From NCBI GenBank assembly GCA_019096065.1, contig JAGUCH010000004.1, positions 7,068,001 to 7,132,000 on the forward strand: a stretch of 64,000 nucleotides of DNA, given 5' to 3'. This stretch comes from Paracyclopina nana (Eukaryota > Arthropoda > Copepoda > Cyclopoida > Cyclopettidae). The position numbers and the translations under genes are program-made. The notes under the pieces were generated by a model. That model saw nothing but the letters and a program-made list of their open reading frames with translations, had not been told where the DNA came from and did not search any database. This document shows positions 43,480 to 55,730 of this stretch, in pieces (the stretch's first letter is position 1; the number at the start of each line of letters is the position of its first letter).

Positions 43480-46400
43480 ATGGCTGACAGCTTCAAAAAC
43501 GGAAAAGACGTACCAACTGAGAGTAAAAATCGTAAGGTAAATAAAAGCATCTGGAGGCTGTCTTTCTTGGTGTATTTTTTACTTTTCTCTGTATTCTCCA
43601 AAGGTCTTGGAATGTCGAGTTTGCGACAACATTTTCACCTCTCAAGGTGAGAAAATCCCTCGATTGCTGTTTTGTGGCCACACACTCTGCCATGCTTGTT
43701 TAACCCGTTTGCCACAATTGAGCATAATCGAAGACCAAGAATTGGTGACACCAGCCACATCATCAACGCCTCAAAAGCTTATTCAATGTCCATTTGACAG
43801 ACAGCCAACCACGTTAGGTAAGTTTTCCTAAATAATGAGTCAAATCAGTCGCCTAAAGGTTTATATTTTTAAACTATTTTTTTCATCATAATTATCAGCA
43901 AGTGGCTTTTAAGTTTTTGGCTCGTTGTACAGACTTTCTAAGTTTTCAATTGCCAACAGAAGCAGATAGGTGCTTAATTCAATTTTAATTTAAACTTGAG
44001 CAGTGAGATTGGCCAGAAGAACAGACTCTTTTAGCATTGGACCCTTTGGGCAAGGTGTAAAAAAAGCTGGGTGACCTGCAAGCAGTGTACTCTTGCATGC
44101 ATTTGAAGAAGTCTTCAACGGCCACTTTGGGGCTGGAAATGTGCTTGAACTCCGGCATTTCCTCGATTGTCTGGAACAGAAAGCTGGCAAGGATTTTCCT
44201 GAGTCCTGTCAATGTTGCACTGTCCGGATCATCCAAAATGACCAAGTATGTGAGCAAAGCAACCAATTTTCGGGATCGAGTGAACTTATCAAGGACTTTC
44301 CTTAACTGAACACACCTGAACTTTTCGTGCTTCTTCATGGTTGGGATAAGTTTACCGTTCAACTTTTCAAAGCTCAAGGGCTCTGCCAAAGCTAATTTTG
44401 ATGTGCTTCCGACTGCTGCCATTTGTTGGGTGAAATCAGGTAAATGTAAGGCCTGTACCATCAATATGCAAATGGCATTGTGCAGGTTGTTCTTCAAGAG
44501 CTTGACTTTCTGTTCAAGCTTGAAATCTGGAATAAGGCCGTCAATCATGTATTGAAACTTCCTAGCCAGAATATTGGTGGAGCACAAAGCAATTTTCGGT
44601 TTGAGACTCGTGTTGCCATTCGAATAGTCCACAATGAGGTCAAGCAATTCATTTGGCAAAGGGAGTCTGGATGCATTGTCAAAGACTTCAAGCTTGCCTT
44701 CTAGCCATTGATAGTCATTGCTGGATGAGGCCAAGGGTCTTGAAAGCGAAGATCTTCTTGTCTTCAAAATGGTAGTCATTGTGACAAGTGTGCTGATGAG
44801 TTGATCCTGCTTGTCGCTATCAAGTCTTGCAAAAGAGATGATATCTTTAGCAAAATTGGCCATGTGACGTATTCGTTGAGGTTCGTCCAGGATCATCTGG
44901 AGCTCCGGAGGCCAATGACTAGTGCTCGACAGGATCAAAAAAGCAATGGACCCATTGTATAATTGAGGATATTTGAAGTTATCATGGATCATTGTGAAGG
45001 ATTGTGTGAACCCTGCAATCATCTCTGATTCATGCAGAGGGATTAAATGCCCATTTGCATTGAACTGCTCGAACGAAATCCTCACCAAGCTTTGAATCTC
45101 AGCCATAGCTAGAATAGTAAAAAAACCATCAAAATTTTTCTAAACCATGGTAATGTTTGCATTACTTAATTTGGAGAGTAAAGGGCCTACAATCCATGTC
45201 AGTTGGTCCAACCCATTATCAGCTCCAAAATATCTGGCCATAATATAGCTTGAAAATAAAGCCGAGTTATGGCTCAACAGCAAATTTTGGTCATTAGCTG
45301 TTAGACTCCGTAGATATGGGTTGTTGTCCACAAACTTACTCAGCATTCTGTGCAAGTTGGCAGGAATCATCTCACAAATGCATTTGGTGAATTCTAAGCT
45401 GGGCCAGCCATTCAAATGGGAAGAAATGACCAATGTTGTGAGATGCTCAGTCAGCATGTGTTCACTTTCAGCCATTTTGTGAGCCTGGAGCAGAGAATCC
45501 ATGGCACTCTTCATGTCGATTCCAGATCCTCGGGAGGAAGTAGTTTCTGTACCTCTATCATAATTTGGGCTTGAACCCATTTCTTCATTGCTATATGATG
45601 ATAATGATGATTGTGGAGCTTTCTTCTTTTTGTGGTACTTTTTCAGCCTCTCCTCATCGCTTAGCACAAGTTCAGGTTTCATGCCGATTTCGAAGCATTT
45701 GACAAGCCGACACCTTTTGCACTTGAGCCTTTTGATCGGTTTGATGTCACACTTGTTCTCATAGCCAATGCAGTTGAGCATTTCAATCACTTTCCCATCT
45801 TGTTGGATTCTTCTGAAAAACGCTTTGCAGCCTGTGCAACAGACGGCCCCATAATGAATGTGAAAATGCTTGTTGTGCTTTGCTTCGTCCCCACAAATCC
45901 TGCACACTTTGTGAGGGTCCATTTTGCTATCTTGCCTCAGACAAATTTAGAAGATGTGTGTCTAGCTACATGAGCAGAGAGTGAACGTACTCTGAAACCT
46001 GTTCCATGGACCTGGCTACTAAGCAAGGTCAAGCCAACACGTCGCGCACTGTATGGCTACCACTTATATAACGTATAAATGGGGATTGAAAAAAGCATGT
46101 CGAGCATTTACAGCATATGCTCCAGTTTTGAGAAGGCTCTCAATAAATTGAATACTGTCTTCGTTGTTAAGAAGGAAACCACTGAAGAAATGTTCTCTGA
46201 ATAAATGACTAGAGTGATTTAGCATTTGAGAATGAATTTTAGTGAATTGAAATTATAATCCAGGTTGTTCTCAACATCCTCAGCTTCGCTTACCCATTCA
46301 TAATTTCTCGTAATTCAAGAAGAAATTGTAATTGAAGAATTTGAAAGAGCTTGGAGTTGAGAATTCCGCGCAAGTTTTGTTTTGAGACAGTAATTTTCAA

Positions 46401-48045
46401 ATAGTGCGTTATGTTGCAGGCCCTGATGGAGTGTGGGACTTGAAGAAGAACTTTGCTCTTCTTGAGCTCCTTGAAAGGTTAGAGGAGACGAGCAAAAACA
46501 AGGACAAAGCCTTTCCTTCTGCATTTCTTGAAAAAGAAAGAGAATTGTCAGTTTGCTGCGATGAGAATGAGGATCACATCGCTGTTGTCTATTGCACAAC
46601 TTGTGCCACTCACCTGTGTGAGATTGTAAGTGCCAAGCCTTAAATATTGAAAAGCTTCGTTAGATTTTTTAATTCTTTTCAGTGCTCTAATTCCACGCAT
46701 GGGACCAGAACTTTGGCCAAGCACAGGAGGATACCATTGTCAGAGAAACCCAGGGAAAAGCCTAAATGTCCTTACCATACTTCGCATGTCTCGGAATTCA
46801 CCTGCCTTGAACCCGAATGCCAATCTTCGCCCTTGATGTGTTATATCTGCAAAGATTATGGGAGGCACAAGGATCATGCTCACAATTTGGTTGAACTGGA
46901 GGCTGAAAAGTGGAGGACAACTGTGACTCAAGCTGTTCAGCACTTGAAAAAGTTCCTTGATGACATGCACGAAACATCGCGAAGGCTCGAAAAGGTTCAA
47001 TTAGAGCTGGTCAGCAGTGGCCAACAGGGCATTGGCACATCTGACAAAGCCAAGCAGAGGGTCAAGACTTATTTCCAAGAGCTCAGGAATCAGTTGAACA
47101 GGCAAGAAGTGGCAGCTTTGACAGTGGTCGAAACATATGTCAGGGAGAGGCTTTGCTTCATTCGACAGCATGAGGAGGACATAGAGATGATTGCCAAACA
47201 AGTTGGCCTCATATGTGACCACATTTCAAGAGCTGTCAAGCAAGATGATGCCAGGGTCATTTTGGCTGCTCCTGAGATCCAGCAAATGCTGGAAACTGTT
47301 GAAGTGCAGCAAAAGCAATTTGCTGATATGAGCAGCCATGACCAGGCTTTCCCTGACTCTTCCATACCCATCACCTTCACCAAAGTGAGCATTTTTCCTT
47401 TAATGAAAACATTTTTGAAATCGTACCTTGATTTCTTATAGGATAATCGAGTGCATATTGGCCCCAAGATTGAAATGAGGGTTGTCACCCTTGGCCTCGA
47501 TGGATCAGGCAAAACATCGATTCTTTTCAAGTTGAAGCAAAACGAGTTTGTCCAGACCATCCCCACGATTGGATTCAACGTGGAGACACTGGAGTACAAG
47601 AACATCAAATTCACTGTTTGGGATGTTGGTGGTCTGCACAAATTGAGGCCACTTTGGAAACATTACTACTTGAACACCCAAGTAAATACTGATCTTGCAA
47701 ATCTTTAAAATTGGAATGATGTCACTAATTTTCGTTCAGGCTGTCATCTTTGTGATTGACTCGAGCAACAGGGAAAGACTGGATGAAGCCAAGAACGAGC
47801 TGGTTAAGCTACTGTCTGAAAGGGAGCTCAAAGATGCTTGTATCTTGATTCTACTTAACAAACAAGACATTGAGGGATGCCTCACCATTGAAGAAATCAC
47901 AGACAAGTTGTCCTTGTACAAGTTATGTTGTGGAAAATCATGGCACATTCAAGCCTGTGATGCTCCCAATGCATCAGGGCTCACTGAAGGACTTGACTGG
48001 CTCTCGAGGCAGCTTGTGGCATCAGGCGTTCATGACCTTGGCTAA
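43480..48045 (+). CDS. TRIM23: TRIM23/ARD1: RING-B-box E3 ligase fused to an ARF GTPase (6 exons)
   Basis: Ubiquitin ligase with a C-terminal ARF-type GTPase. Exons 43480-43536, 43604-43817, 46420-46625, 46683-47384, 47442-47681 and 47740-48045 give 574 residues, the same length as human TRIM23. RING finger at ~21-75 (CRVCDNIF..., [25 protein letters not shown]). B-boxes: [23 protein letters not shown] and [27 protein letters not shown] coiled coil spans ~200-370. ARF domain from ~385: P-loop GLDGSGKTS, switch [35 protein letters not shown] and CDAPNASG. Intron 2 (43818-46419, 2.6 kb) contains an antisense nuclear-receptor gene. A decayed copy of the last exon lies just downstream. Confidence 0.96.
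43985..45922 (-). CDS. orphan nuclear receptor nested in TRIM23 intron 2 (2 exons)
   Basis: Ligand-regulated or orphan transcription factor. Exons 45922-45166 and 45108-43985 give 626 residues. The DNA-binding domain begins at the N-terminus: first finger CRICGD...[11 protein letters not shown] (P-box C-T-G-C-K-A), second finger CIGYENKC...[14 protein letters not shown], then the C-terminal extension [20 protein letters not shown]. The first finger has about five extra residues (KHNKHFHI) before HYG compared with the usual spacing. A Ser-rich hinge spans ~105-140. The remaining ~480 residues are helical, with an LBD-like region (~330-500) too divergent to assign. I see no canonical AF-2 helix at the C-terminus. 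It could belong to an expanded ecdysozoan NR1-like group; the subfamily is not assignable. Confidence 0.85.
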
Positions 48046-48199
48046 ATAGGTCTTCAACATGCAGTGGGCTTGTGACCACGGTAGTAAAGGATTATTTTAG
48101 ATGTAGCCAAAATACATTCAGAAATTCAGAAATCATGTGAAGGTACTAGCTTTTCATTTTTTTTAAGCTAGCACTGTTCTCGAACTAGTCATTGTACTT

Positions 48200-48476
48200 T
48201 TCAACTAAGTAAGTGAAAGGCTGGATGAAGCAAAAAAAGCGAGGTGAACTAATATCTATAAATGGAGCTTGGAGATGCAATTCTCTTGACTTACAAGCAT
48301 GACAGTTATGGCTGCATGACCTTTGAAGAACCTACAGACAAGTAGTCCTCGCACAAGTTGTGTAGCGGAAGATCATGGCATAATGAAGCGGGTGATGTCG
48401 TCAGGGCTAAAAGAAGGACTTGTCTAGCTCTCAAGGCAACTTAAAGCATCAGGAGTACATGACCATGGCTGAAAGG
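48200..48476 (+). pseudogene. decayed tandem copy of the last TRIM23 exon
   Basis: From ...GTGAAAGGCTGGATGAAGC to GTACATGACCATGGCTGAA the sequence follows TRIM23 exon 6 (about 47763-48045) with many substitutions, small deletions and a TAG in ACAGACAAGTAGTCC where the gene has ACAGACAAGTTGTCC. Landmarks in order: CTGGATGAAGC, TGGAGCT(T/C), GGCTGCATGACC, CAAGTTGTGTAGCGGAAGATC, CTCAAGGCAACTT, GCATCAGG. It cannot encode an ARF C-terminus. It lies between TRIM23 and the convergent WDR36 stop. Confidence 0.88.
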
Positions 48477-48481
48477 TGTAT

Positions 48482-51273
48482 TTAACCAGCAGTAAGCAAT
48501 GAATTTTTCGCAAAAGCAATCAATGTTGTAGCACTTGTCATGGCATTTTTCAAATCGCTCCATCCTTGGCTCAGCACAGGTTTGAGCTCTTCCAATGCTT
48601 CCACAAGTTCATCATGTTCCAAAACAGAGTCAGAGTGGTGCTTGAAGAACAAGGCCAAGTAGGCATGGACAGCTTCAAAGTCCCTATGAGCCTCAAGGCT
48701 GACCTTGAGCAGGTTCAAGAAAGCCTTCATCAGGCCCACTGATCCACCACCTTCAGGACTCAGAGCGACAACTTCAAGGTCAATTGCGGATGGCCCCATC
48801 TCCTTGAGCATCGAGATGAGAGACTCTGGAGTGGACTCATTGTCCCACAGCTTTTGCCCAAATTGGGTCAAATTCAGTTCATTCAGACCAGCATTCTTGT
48901 TGGTAGTGTCTTCATTTTTAGCTGCTTCCTCAGCCTCCAAATTGAATCTTGTCTGTCCATCGGGACCAGTGATAGTGGGTAGAAAAAATGGGGCATTTTT
49001 GGGCTTGTTCACCACTTCCTTTGGCTTATTACGGGCCTTGATCACATCCAGGTTATGGAGGTGTTGCCATCTAGCAGGTGGCAATCCAGCAAGCGTCACC
49101 AACTCCTGACTAAGTTGGTCCATATTCCATACTTCTTCCATATCCTCTTCGTTATCATCATCATCAACTTGAATGCTCTCAAGTATTTCCTCTTGTGAGT
49201 GTTTGACAGAGGGCATGCGTATGTGAATAGGAATACTTGAATCTTGATCAAGCGGTTTCAAAGAAACATGCCCATAGAGGCTCTTGTTCGACCACAAGTA
49301 GATTCCCAAGTCATGAAGGTGAGAGGTGGCCAAAAAGTCCATGGAAGGAGACATAGACACTGATGTCACAGGACTTGAAAAACCCAAGTGATCAATCAAG
49401 GTACCTGACGGCACATCCCAGACTTTCAGGCTCTTGTCAAGACTTGCTGTGATGAGCCACCTTGAGTCGCGACTGAATGCCATATCTGTGACACGACTGT
49501 CATGCACATTGGAGAACCTCCTCACAACTTTCCTGGTCATGACATCCATTATTTCGATATTGAGATCATCGAGGCTGATGGCAAGAAGGCTGCTCTCCCT
49601 GTGGAGTACCATCTGCCTGATGGAAGACTCCAAGACAACTTTAGGTCCAACTCGGACATGGTCATTAAATCTCCAGAATTTCAGCGTTTTCTGGTTGTCA
49701 CCGGTGATGATGATTTGATTGAGGCCATCAGTGACAATGCCTCTTATGGAGGCTCCAGGATGTCCAGGTGATCCAGGACTGGATTCTAAACTACCCCTGT
49801 GAATGCCAGATTGAATGTTGAACTTGTCTACATGGCCAGAGGTGTAACCAATCAGCACAAAGTTGCCGCACATTGTCAAGTTGAGGCAAGTGGCAATGGC
49901 ACCTCTCCATTGAACTTCTTGCTTGAATCGTGGATGTTTCAACTTAAGGTCTCCCATTTTCTGCTTCTTAAAAGTCCATGAAGTCACAGCAGTTGTTTCC
50001 CTGTGTACACAAGCAATGTTATCCCATTCTTGCTCTTTTGAGGTTTCAGTGGTGAAGTCAATGATGGGCTCCATTTTTACAGGATTCTCAATTTGTTTGT
50101 GCTTCTTGGACAGTTTTCGATTGTAGCTGGCCACACCAAAACTTTTATTCAGTAAATCAGTCACTGTTGAAAATGACCTTAACGTCGAATCCTCAGCTGT
50201 AAGTGAGAAAAAAAAATAAAAAAAAAAAACTATTGGGAGCAAGAACACGTGACATTACCTGCACTGAGAATGGTGTTTCCAAGGGATCCATAGAACCTGA
50301 TTTTATTCGGGGGCTCAGAATGGCCTTCCCTGTGCTTCAATAACCGTCCACCTCCATCAGGCAGATCAAAAATCCACTGCTTAATGGTGTTGTCGGGAGA
50401 GGAAGTGACCAAGATTGGTTCACCTGGGAAACAAGCCATTCCTGTGACATCAGCAGCATGAGCCTGTCTCATTTGGCTAGTCAACTTTTTCTCATTCAAA
50501 TCCCAAATGGCAATGTGTTCAGTGGAACCAGACATTAGAATGTCATTGCGATCGCTGCGAAACGCCAACGACAACACAGGTCCCCAATCTTGGCTAAACT
50601 TGATGACAGTTTCATCAAACTTCAGATTGTGCAGGTGTATTTGCCCGTTTTTCAGCCCAATTGCTACCACATCAAGGACAGTTGGGCACGGCTCAAGACA
50701 AGTGACAGGGCTCTCCCAGCCCCTGAATTGGTAGATCCTTTTGCCACTTTTTAAATTCCAAAGCTGCAGCTGACCTTGTTGGCTTCCAAGCAGAATTTTG
50801 TCTTTGTAGGTGACAGGATGGCAGATTGTGGTGATGTGAAATTTTTCATCGTTGAACTCAAAGTGAAGCATTTGGTGGGTGGTTTTGATGTCAAACACTC
50901 TCATCTGAGACTTGATATCTACTGATATCAAATGAGGGCCAAAAGGCAAGATGAGGACAACTGTGTGCTCATGCCCTTTATACACATGTTTCAGCTCGTT
51001 TCCACGTCGCCATGCGTAAATTTCATTTCCAGCCGAGGAGTAAACCATGTAAGTATCAGCAGCCAACGTTGAAATTTCTTCAGGATGAATCCCTGATACA
51101 CTCAGAAGGCCGAGTTTAGCACCCCCGTACGTGTGAAAAGATTTTCCGACTGAGGTAACAACCAAATTTTCGCGCCTTTTTCGAACGTAGCGAGCGACCA
51201 AAGGAACATGATTGCTCACATACCCTAAGGCTCGATGTCCGCAGAAAATGCGGCTGCTTTCAGCACTTTTCAT
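48482..51273 (-). CDS. WDR36: WDR36/UTP21, small-subunit processome protein (2 exons)
   Basis: U3 snoRNP (UTP-B) component needed for 18S rRNA maturation in the nucleolus. Exons 51273-50259 and 50196-48482 give 909 residues (human ~900-950). Two WD40 propellers span residues ~25-620. Diagnostic stretches are FCGHRALGYVSN, TSVGKSFHTY, GHEHTVVLILPFGPHLISVD, ILLGSQQGQLQLWN, VDVVAIGL-type repeats, FSQDWGPVLSLAF, FSRDSRWLITASLDKSLKVWD and MSPSMDFLATSHLHDLGIYLWSN. The Utp21 C-terminal domain runs from ~690: RWQHLHNLDVIKARNKPKE, APFFLPTI, LSPEGGGSVGLMKAFLNLL, and AYLALFFKHH. I chose the ATG at 51273 because it aligns with the conserved family start; an upstream in-frame ATG at 51420 adds 49 unconserved residues. 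Head-to-head with POLD3. Confidence 0.95.
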
Positions 51274-51805
51274 TTTGAGGGAATTTCGCCGTGCAATTTC
51301 ACGAGTTTTTGTTGTTGTTTTGATTTTACAAAGACCGGATCGAAGTGAAGTCAATCCTATCACAAAATCTTTTAATATTTGTAGATGTAAAATGCTGCAG
51401 TTAGTTTCGGATGACAACATGAAATAAATGTAAAATCAGCAACAAGACATAATTTTTTATCAGCTAAAAACTTAATCAAGTCATGAATTTCAATTAAAAA
51501 AGAAACAATGAAGCCCTAAGCAGTCGAACTCGCTAACTATCAAATCGAGTTAAAGTTGCACACAAGATAAAATTGAGCTTATTTAGGCTTTTTTACGGAC
51601 TACATGAGGACTTTGAGATTTTCTCAGACTATAAACTTTTGAGATCGCGCCAAAAACCATAACAAACAGCACTTTTTCAGAGGAAAATTAAAGAAATTGG
51701 AAATATCCTCTAACTTTTGGCTTCTGAACGTAGGTAGTATTTTCAGAAAATGAGCCCACATTTGCGCATGTCATCTTTTATTTCAGTACATGTTAAGCTA
51801 ATATA
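51274..51805. promoter_or_regulatory. divergent promoter between WDR36 and POLD3
   Basis: A 532-bp spacer between start codons on opposite strands. It must serve a ribosome-biogenesis gene and a replication gene. No specific site is recognised. Confidence 0.45.
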
Positions 51806-53149
51806 ATGGGAGACTTAAAAAAGCTCCAAGAGGAGTTATGGTGGCAAAATCTTGATAACTGGATCTTTGATGATGCCAAAATCATCACTTACAAGAACTT
51901 GGCTGCCTCTCTCAAAGTTCATGTTAACTTGGCTAAGAAAATGCTCTATTCTTTCTACATGGAAAATGAGTCCAAGCTCACACCTTCCTTCCTTTTGTCA
52001 GGGACTTGTCAAGGGTTGGCTCTTGTTAAGGTAACTTCTGTTTTATTAGTATTTTTCAATCCTTCTCTATATAGCATTGCATCTGAAGGTTGTATCGAAA
52101 GAAAAATTAGCCAAGGAAGAGAAGAAATTCAGCCAATTCACTAAGCACATATTTTCTCTGAGCAAAGCCAAATCTTTGGACAAAGTGGATTTACTTAGGG
52201 CTGACATGGATTGGCGCAGCAATTGTGAAACAATGGCTGGTTTGAGAGCCATCAAGCATGATCATGAGGTGAAAGTGCGTAAAGTTGCTGTTGAAAAGCC
52301 AAAAGCTCCAGCTGTGAAGAAGGAAGAAGTGATTGCCAAAGAAAGCATTCAAAAGCAACCAGTTAAGTCAAATAATAAGATAGCATCAATGTTTGCTAAA
52401 GCGCCACCTAAGAAAGTTGTAACATCAAAAGAAACTCCTAAGCAAGAGCCTAAGAAGGCTGTCAATGTCAAGAAAGAAGAGGAGCCACCAAAAGAAGAAA
52501 TTGCAAATAAGGAGAACAAGGAGAAGAATGCCAAGAAAAGAGATACTTCTCACGAAGACAACAACCTTAAGGCTTCTAAGAGGCACAAAAGAATACAGGT
52601 AAACATAATTACTATTAAAATAGTTTGTATCTTTTATGTGTGATTTGTATTCAAAGCTAATGGATAGCAGCTCTGAGGATGAAGAAAGTGAATCAGAAGA
52701 TGCTCCTGCTGATATGCAAGACAATGAGGAGGAGGAGGAAGTCAAGAAATCCCCAGAAAAGGTCATCAAGACTTCATAATGAAATTGCAAAAGCGTAATT
52801 TCATATTGTTTATTTATAGGCCCAGTCAGACAGTGACGATTTCCTACAAGCTACTCCACAAGAGAAGACATTATCCAAAAAGAGGAGAGGCCGAAAAACA
52901 GTTGACAAGACTTTCTTTGATAAGGACTCTGGTTTCATGATAACAAAAAAGGTAAATGTTTCCTGCTCAGAAGAATCTGACGAGGATGAGGATAAAAAGA
53001 AGCCTTCTGCCAAGGAAACTGTTTCTCCTGTGATAGCAGGCAAAAAGTCCCCTGTCAAAAAGGCAAAAAAGTCTCCTGTTAAGAAGCAACCTTCAAAGCC
53101 AGGTGGTTCAAAGCAATCATCCATCAAAAGTTTCTTCGGGAAAAAGTAA
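51806..53149 (+). CDS. POLD3: DNA polymerase delta subunit 3 (POLD3/p66), 4 exons
   Basis: Accessory subunit of replicative polymerase delta (and zeta), linking it to PCNA. Exons 51806-52030, 52089-52598, 52657-52761 and 52820-53149 give 389 residues (human 466). The N-terminal domain that binds the B subunit is conserved: LDNWIFDDAKIITYKNLAASLKVHVNLAKKMLYSF, matching human IDEFVTDQNKIVTYKWLSYTLGVHVNQAKQML. The middle is Lys/Glu/Pro-rich and disordered, with GFFxx-like SKIASMFAKA and acidic clusters. The block RGRKTVDKTFFDKDSGFMITKKV corresponds to the human KSKTYLDGEGCIVTEKV. The last residues QSSIKSFFGKK form a perfect C-terminal PIP box (QxxIxxFF). The exon 2 acceptor CTGAAG/GTTG was chosen because it alone keeps phase. 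Confidence 0.92.
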
Positions 53150-53354
53150 ATTATACCTTAAGTCTGCATTCAATTGGATGTAGTTCATGTCATTTTTTAA
53201 ATGTATTCAGAAATCCAGCTTTTGTTCTGCCATTGATTGATTGTCCTCATCAAAACTAATGACTTGCTTTTAAGAGTCCATGCATTAGCAGGTGGCAAAT
53301 TCAGGTTAAGGGAAAATTCTATAATCAAATGACACCTATCCCAGTAGTACCCCT

Positions 53355-53546
53355 ATGCAGTGGGATGATTAAGTTATTATGCAACATGGGCCTAGAAATG
53401 TTCTTAGGTTGAGCTAGAAGCCAATTTTTGGACCAAGGTGAAAAGGCCACATGCAGTGGGATGATTAAGTTAATATGCAGCATGGGCCTATAAATGCTCC
53501 TAGGGTGAGCTAGAAGCCAATTTTTGGGCCAAGGTGTAGAGTAGGC
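53355..53546. repeat. two tandem 96-bp units
   Basis: ATGCAGTGGGATGATTAAGT begins at 53355 and again at 53451. The units share GCATGGGCCTA, GGTGAGCTAGAAGCCAATTT and CCAAGGTG, with a handful of differences. Confidence 0.85.
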
Positions 53547-54209
53547 ATGACTGATACTTTACAACTGGGTTTTTGGAAGTCTTTTGGCACCAAAATATTT
53601 TTCATTCGGCTTATTGGTTTCTAAGCTGAAAGAGAACGCTCACAACATTTTTGCTGCTAATGGTTTTTGCCATAAATCTATGACTCTCTGGAAACCTCTT
53701 ATCAAGGCCCACATTAAGGCAGGTAGCCTAGGTTGAACTGACCCCAAAGCCACTGAGCTTTTAATGCTCTAATATGAAAAATAGGTTATTTTTTATTTCT
53801 AGTACATTCAGGGGCTTTTTTAGTGCATGAACTATTTAGAACTTGATTCAAAAATGGAACAAAAAATATTTATGGTTTTTTGGTTTTTCATCACTTTTCG
53901 TACATCTAGCAAAAGGCATAGGATAAGTTTAGAAGAGAGAAGCTTCAAAATCGGCTACGCGCATTGTGTCCAGCTTTACAAAAAACTGCAAATTAATAGT
54001 TTTATATTTTTGGAACATAATAAAATGTTCCATAGCCTATAAGGCAACAAGGTTCCTCTAAATTGTCCCATAATATATGGCCGCATGAATAATTATAAAG
54101 TAACATTCTGTGCTACATCAGGCAACATGGGCCCACACATATAGTCACATAGCATTCCCATAGGGTGATAATAGAAGAGGCATATTCAGGCTGGTGGTGT
54201 GAGGCATTT
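53547..54209. other. intergenic, no gene seen
   Basis: AT-rich DNA. A short plus-strand frame (53827-54042) has no domain or codon signature. Confidence 0.4.
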
Positions 54210-54368
54210 GGGGATGTCTCAAAATCGGGATTTGGCGCGCGGGATTTCTCCGCATGTACTAAAGGTCAGTAGCGAGGCTGCAGCAGCAGCTCGCTAAACT
54301 TCGCTTCTGTCCTCTTATGTATATGTGGAGAAATCCCGCGCGCCAAATGCCGATTCTGAGACATCCCC
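54210..54368. mobile_element. short foldback MITE, 159 bp
   Basis: GGGGATGTCTCAAAATCGG and its inverted partner at the right end (CCGATTCTGAGACATCCCC) are the outer part of ~48-bp imperfect inverted repeats that also include ATTTGGCGCGCGGGATTTCTCC. The loop is GC-rich and CAG-rich. TTT flanks both ends. Non-coding. Confidence 0.8.
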
Positions 54369-55551
54369 TTTTGGTTGGTCGCGCTCTGCCGTGCGTTGGG
54401 AGGCAGTAACTAAAAGTGTTCATAATCTATGTTCTGCTTTAATGCTGAATTGGTTTCACAGAAGAAACAGACACTACTCACTATTTTAAGCTTTTCACTT
54501 ATTCACAACAGTAACATAACAATAACAAACGCAAGTAGCACGCCTAGCGGAGGGAAAGTTGAAACATTTGGGATTAGGGAGTAGTCGATTCAAAATTCAG
54601 TGCTACAAGATCCCTTGATGTGAGCGTGCAGTGAATTTTGGATCTTTTACATCGTCTAACAAGAAAAGGATAAAAAAAGGACCGATCTTAGGGCAATTTT
54701 TGTGTGCATTAGCAATTTTTTTAGTTTCGTGTTGGCTACAAGTTTTCTAAACTGTTAGAAATCATTAAGATCAATGGAGCAAGTTTTTTGGCACTCCAAT
54801 TGAGAAGTCTGGAGATTATTTTGATTCTTCTTTTTAAATTCAGCCTCAAAAAGTAGTACGGTTGTGTAAACCGTGAACCCTGAAATCCCAAGTATTTCTC
54901 CAGTAATGTCGCTTGATGGCGTATCATTGTTATGATACTTTTGTCTATATTGAACACCTATTTTTCACCATTAAGAATCAAAGATTTTGCCAATTTTTGC
55001 AAGAACTATTTGCAACATTGCTACTTTAAGGCTTGCGTTTTCCCAGTTTTTCCATGCCAGTACAACAACTATAGCATGGCAATCATGATTACCAGAAAAT
55101 TCTGTTTCCTCAACTTATTACAAGTAATGGCTAATTTGCTGAAAAATTGGCCATTTTCATTGAACCCACACCAGATGAACTTTTTTGTTTAGAACTCACA
55201 CAGAGCAGAGCTACAAAAAGTAAGGCTGTTTCTTCTGATTTGATCCATCATGCTCAGGTCTGGATATGATGTGACTCATGATCCAAAATTCCTTGACTTT
55301 CATGAATCTTACTCAAAATGGTACCAATCTGTTCCTTGAATCAATTGTACTGTTACAAGCTCAAAATGAGCATTTTCTTTGCCATTTTGTTCCCAACAAT
55401 TCCAAAAAACGTTTTGTTTACTTTTAGTCAGAAGCGCTATTTTTATGCAATTGCTACGCGCGCTTACACGCACGCTAAAGGAACCAAAATTCCGCACCAT
55501 CTATAGCATTTTGTTTGAATGTACTGTTCAAAACCGTATCCGCAAAAAACC
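54369..55551. other. intergenic, no gene seen
   Basis: AT-rich sequence with only short frames lacking domains. The long frame at 55379-55816 is created by the 15-bp tandem repeat listed next. Confidence 0.4.
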
Positions 55552-55643
55552 GTGCCGTTATATTCCGTTTCGTTATATTCCGTTCCGTTATATTCCGTTC
55601 CGTTATATTCCATTCCGTTATATTCCGTTCCGTAAAAATCCGT
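55552..55643. repeat. 15-bp tandem repeat, about 6 units
   Basis: Unit CGTTATATTCCGTTC repeated six times with single-base variants. It reads YIPFR in one frame only because the period is a multiple of three. Confidence 0.9.
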
Positions 55644-55730
55644 TTGGTGGGGTAATCTTTTTCTTTAGAAGGTTTGGTGAGTTCAATTTTAAAAGTTGCT
55701 ACAGTGATTGCGCAACAGCTATCATCAAAC

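Noticed and set aside
51274..51420. A 49-residue N-terminal extension of WDR36
   Set aside because: It is unconserved and basic without family similarity; the ATG at 51273 matches the conserved start.
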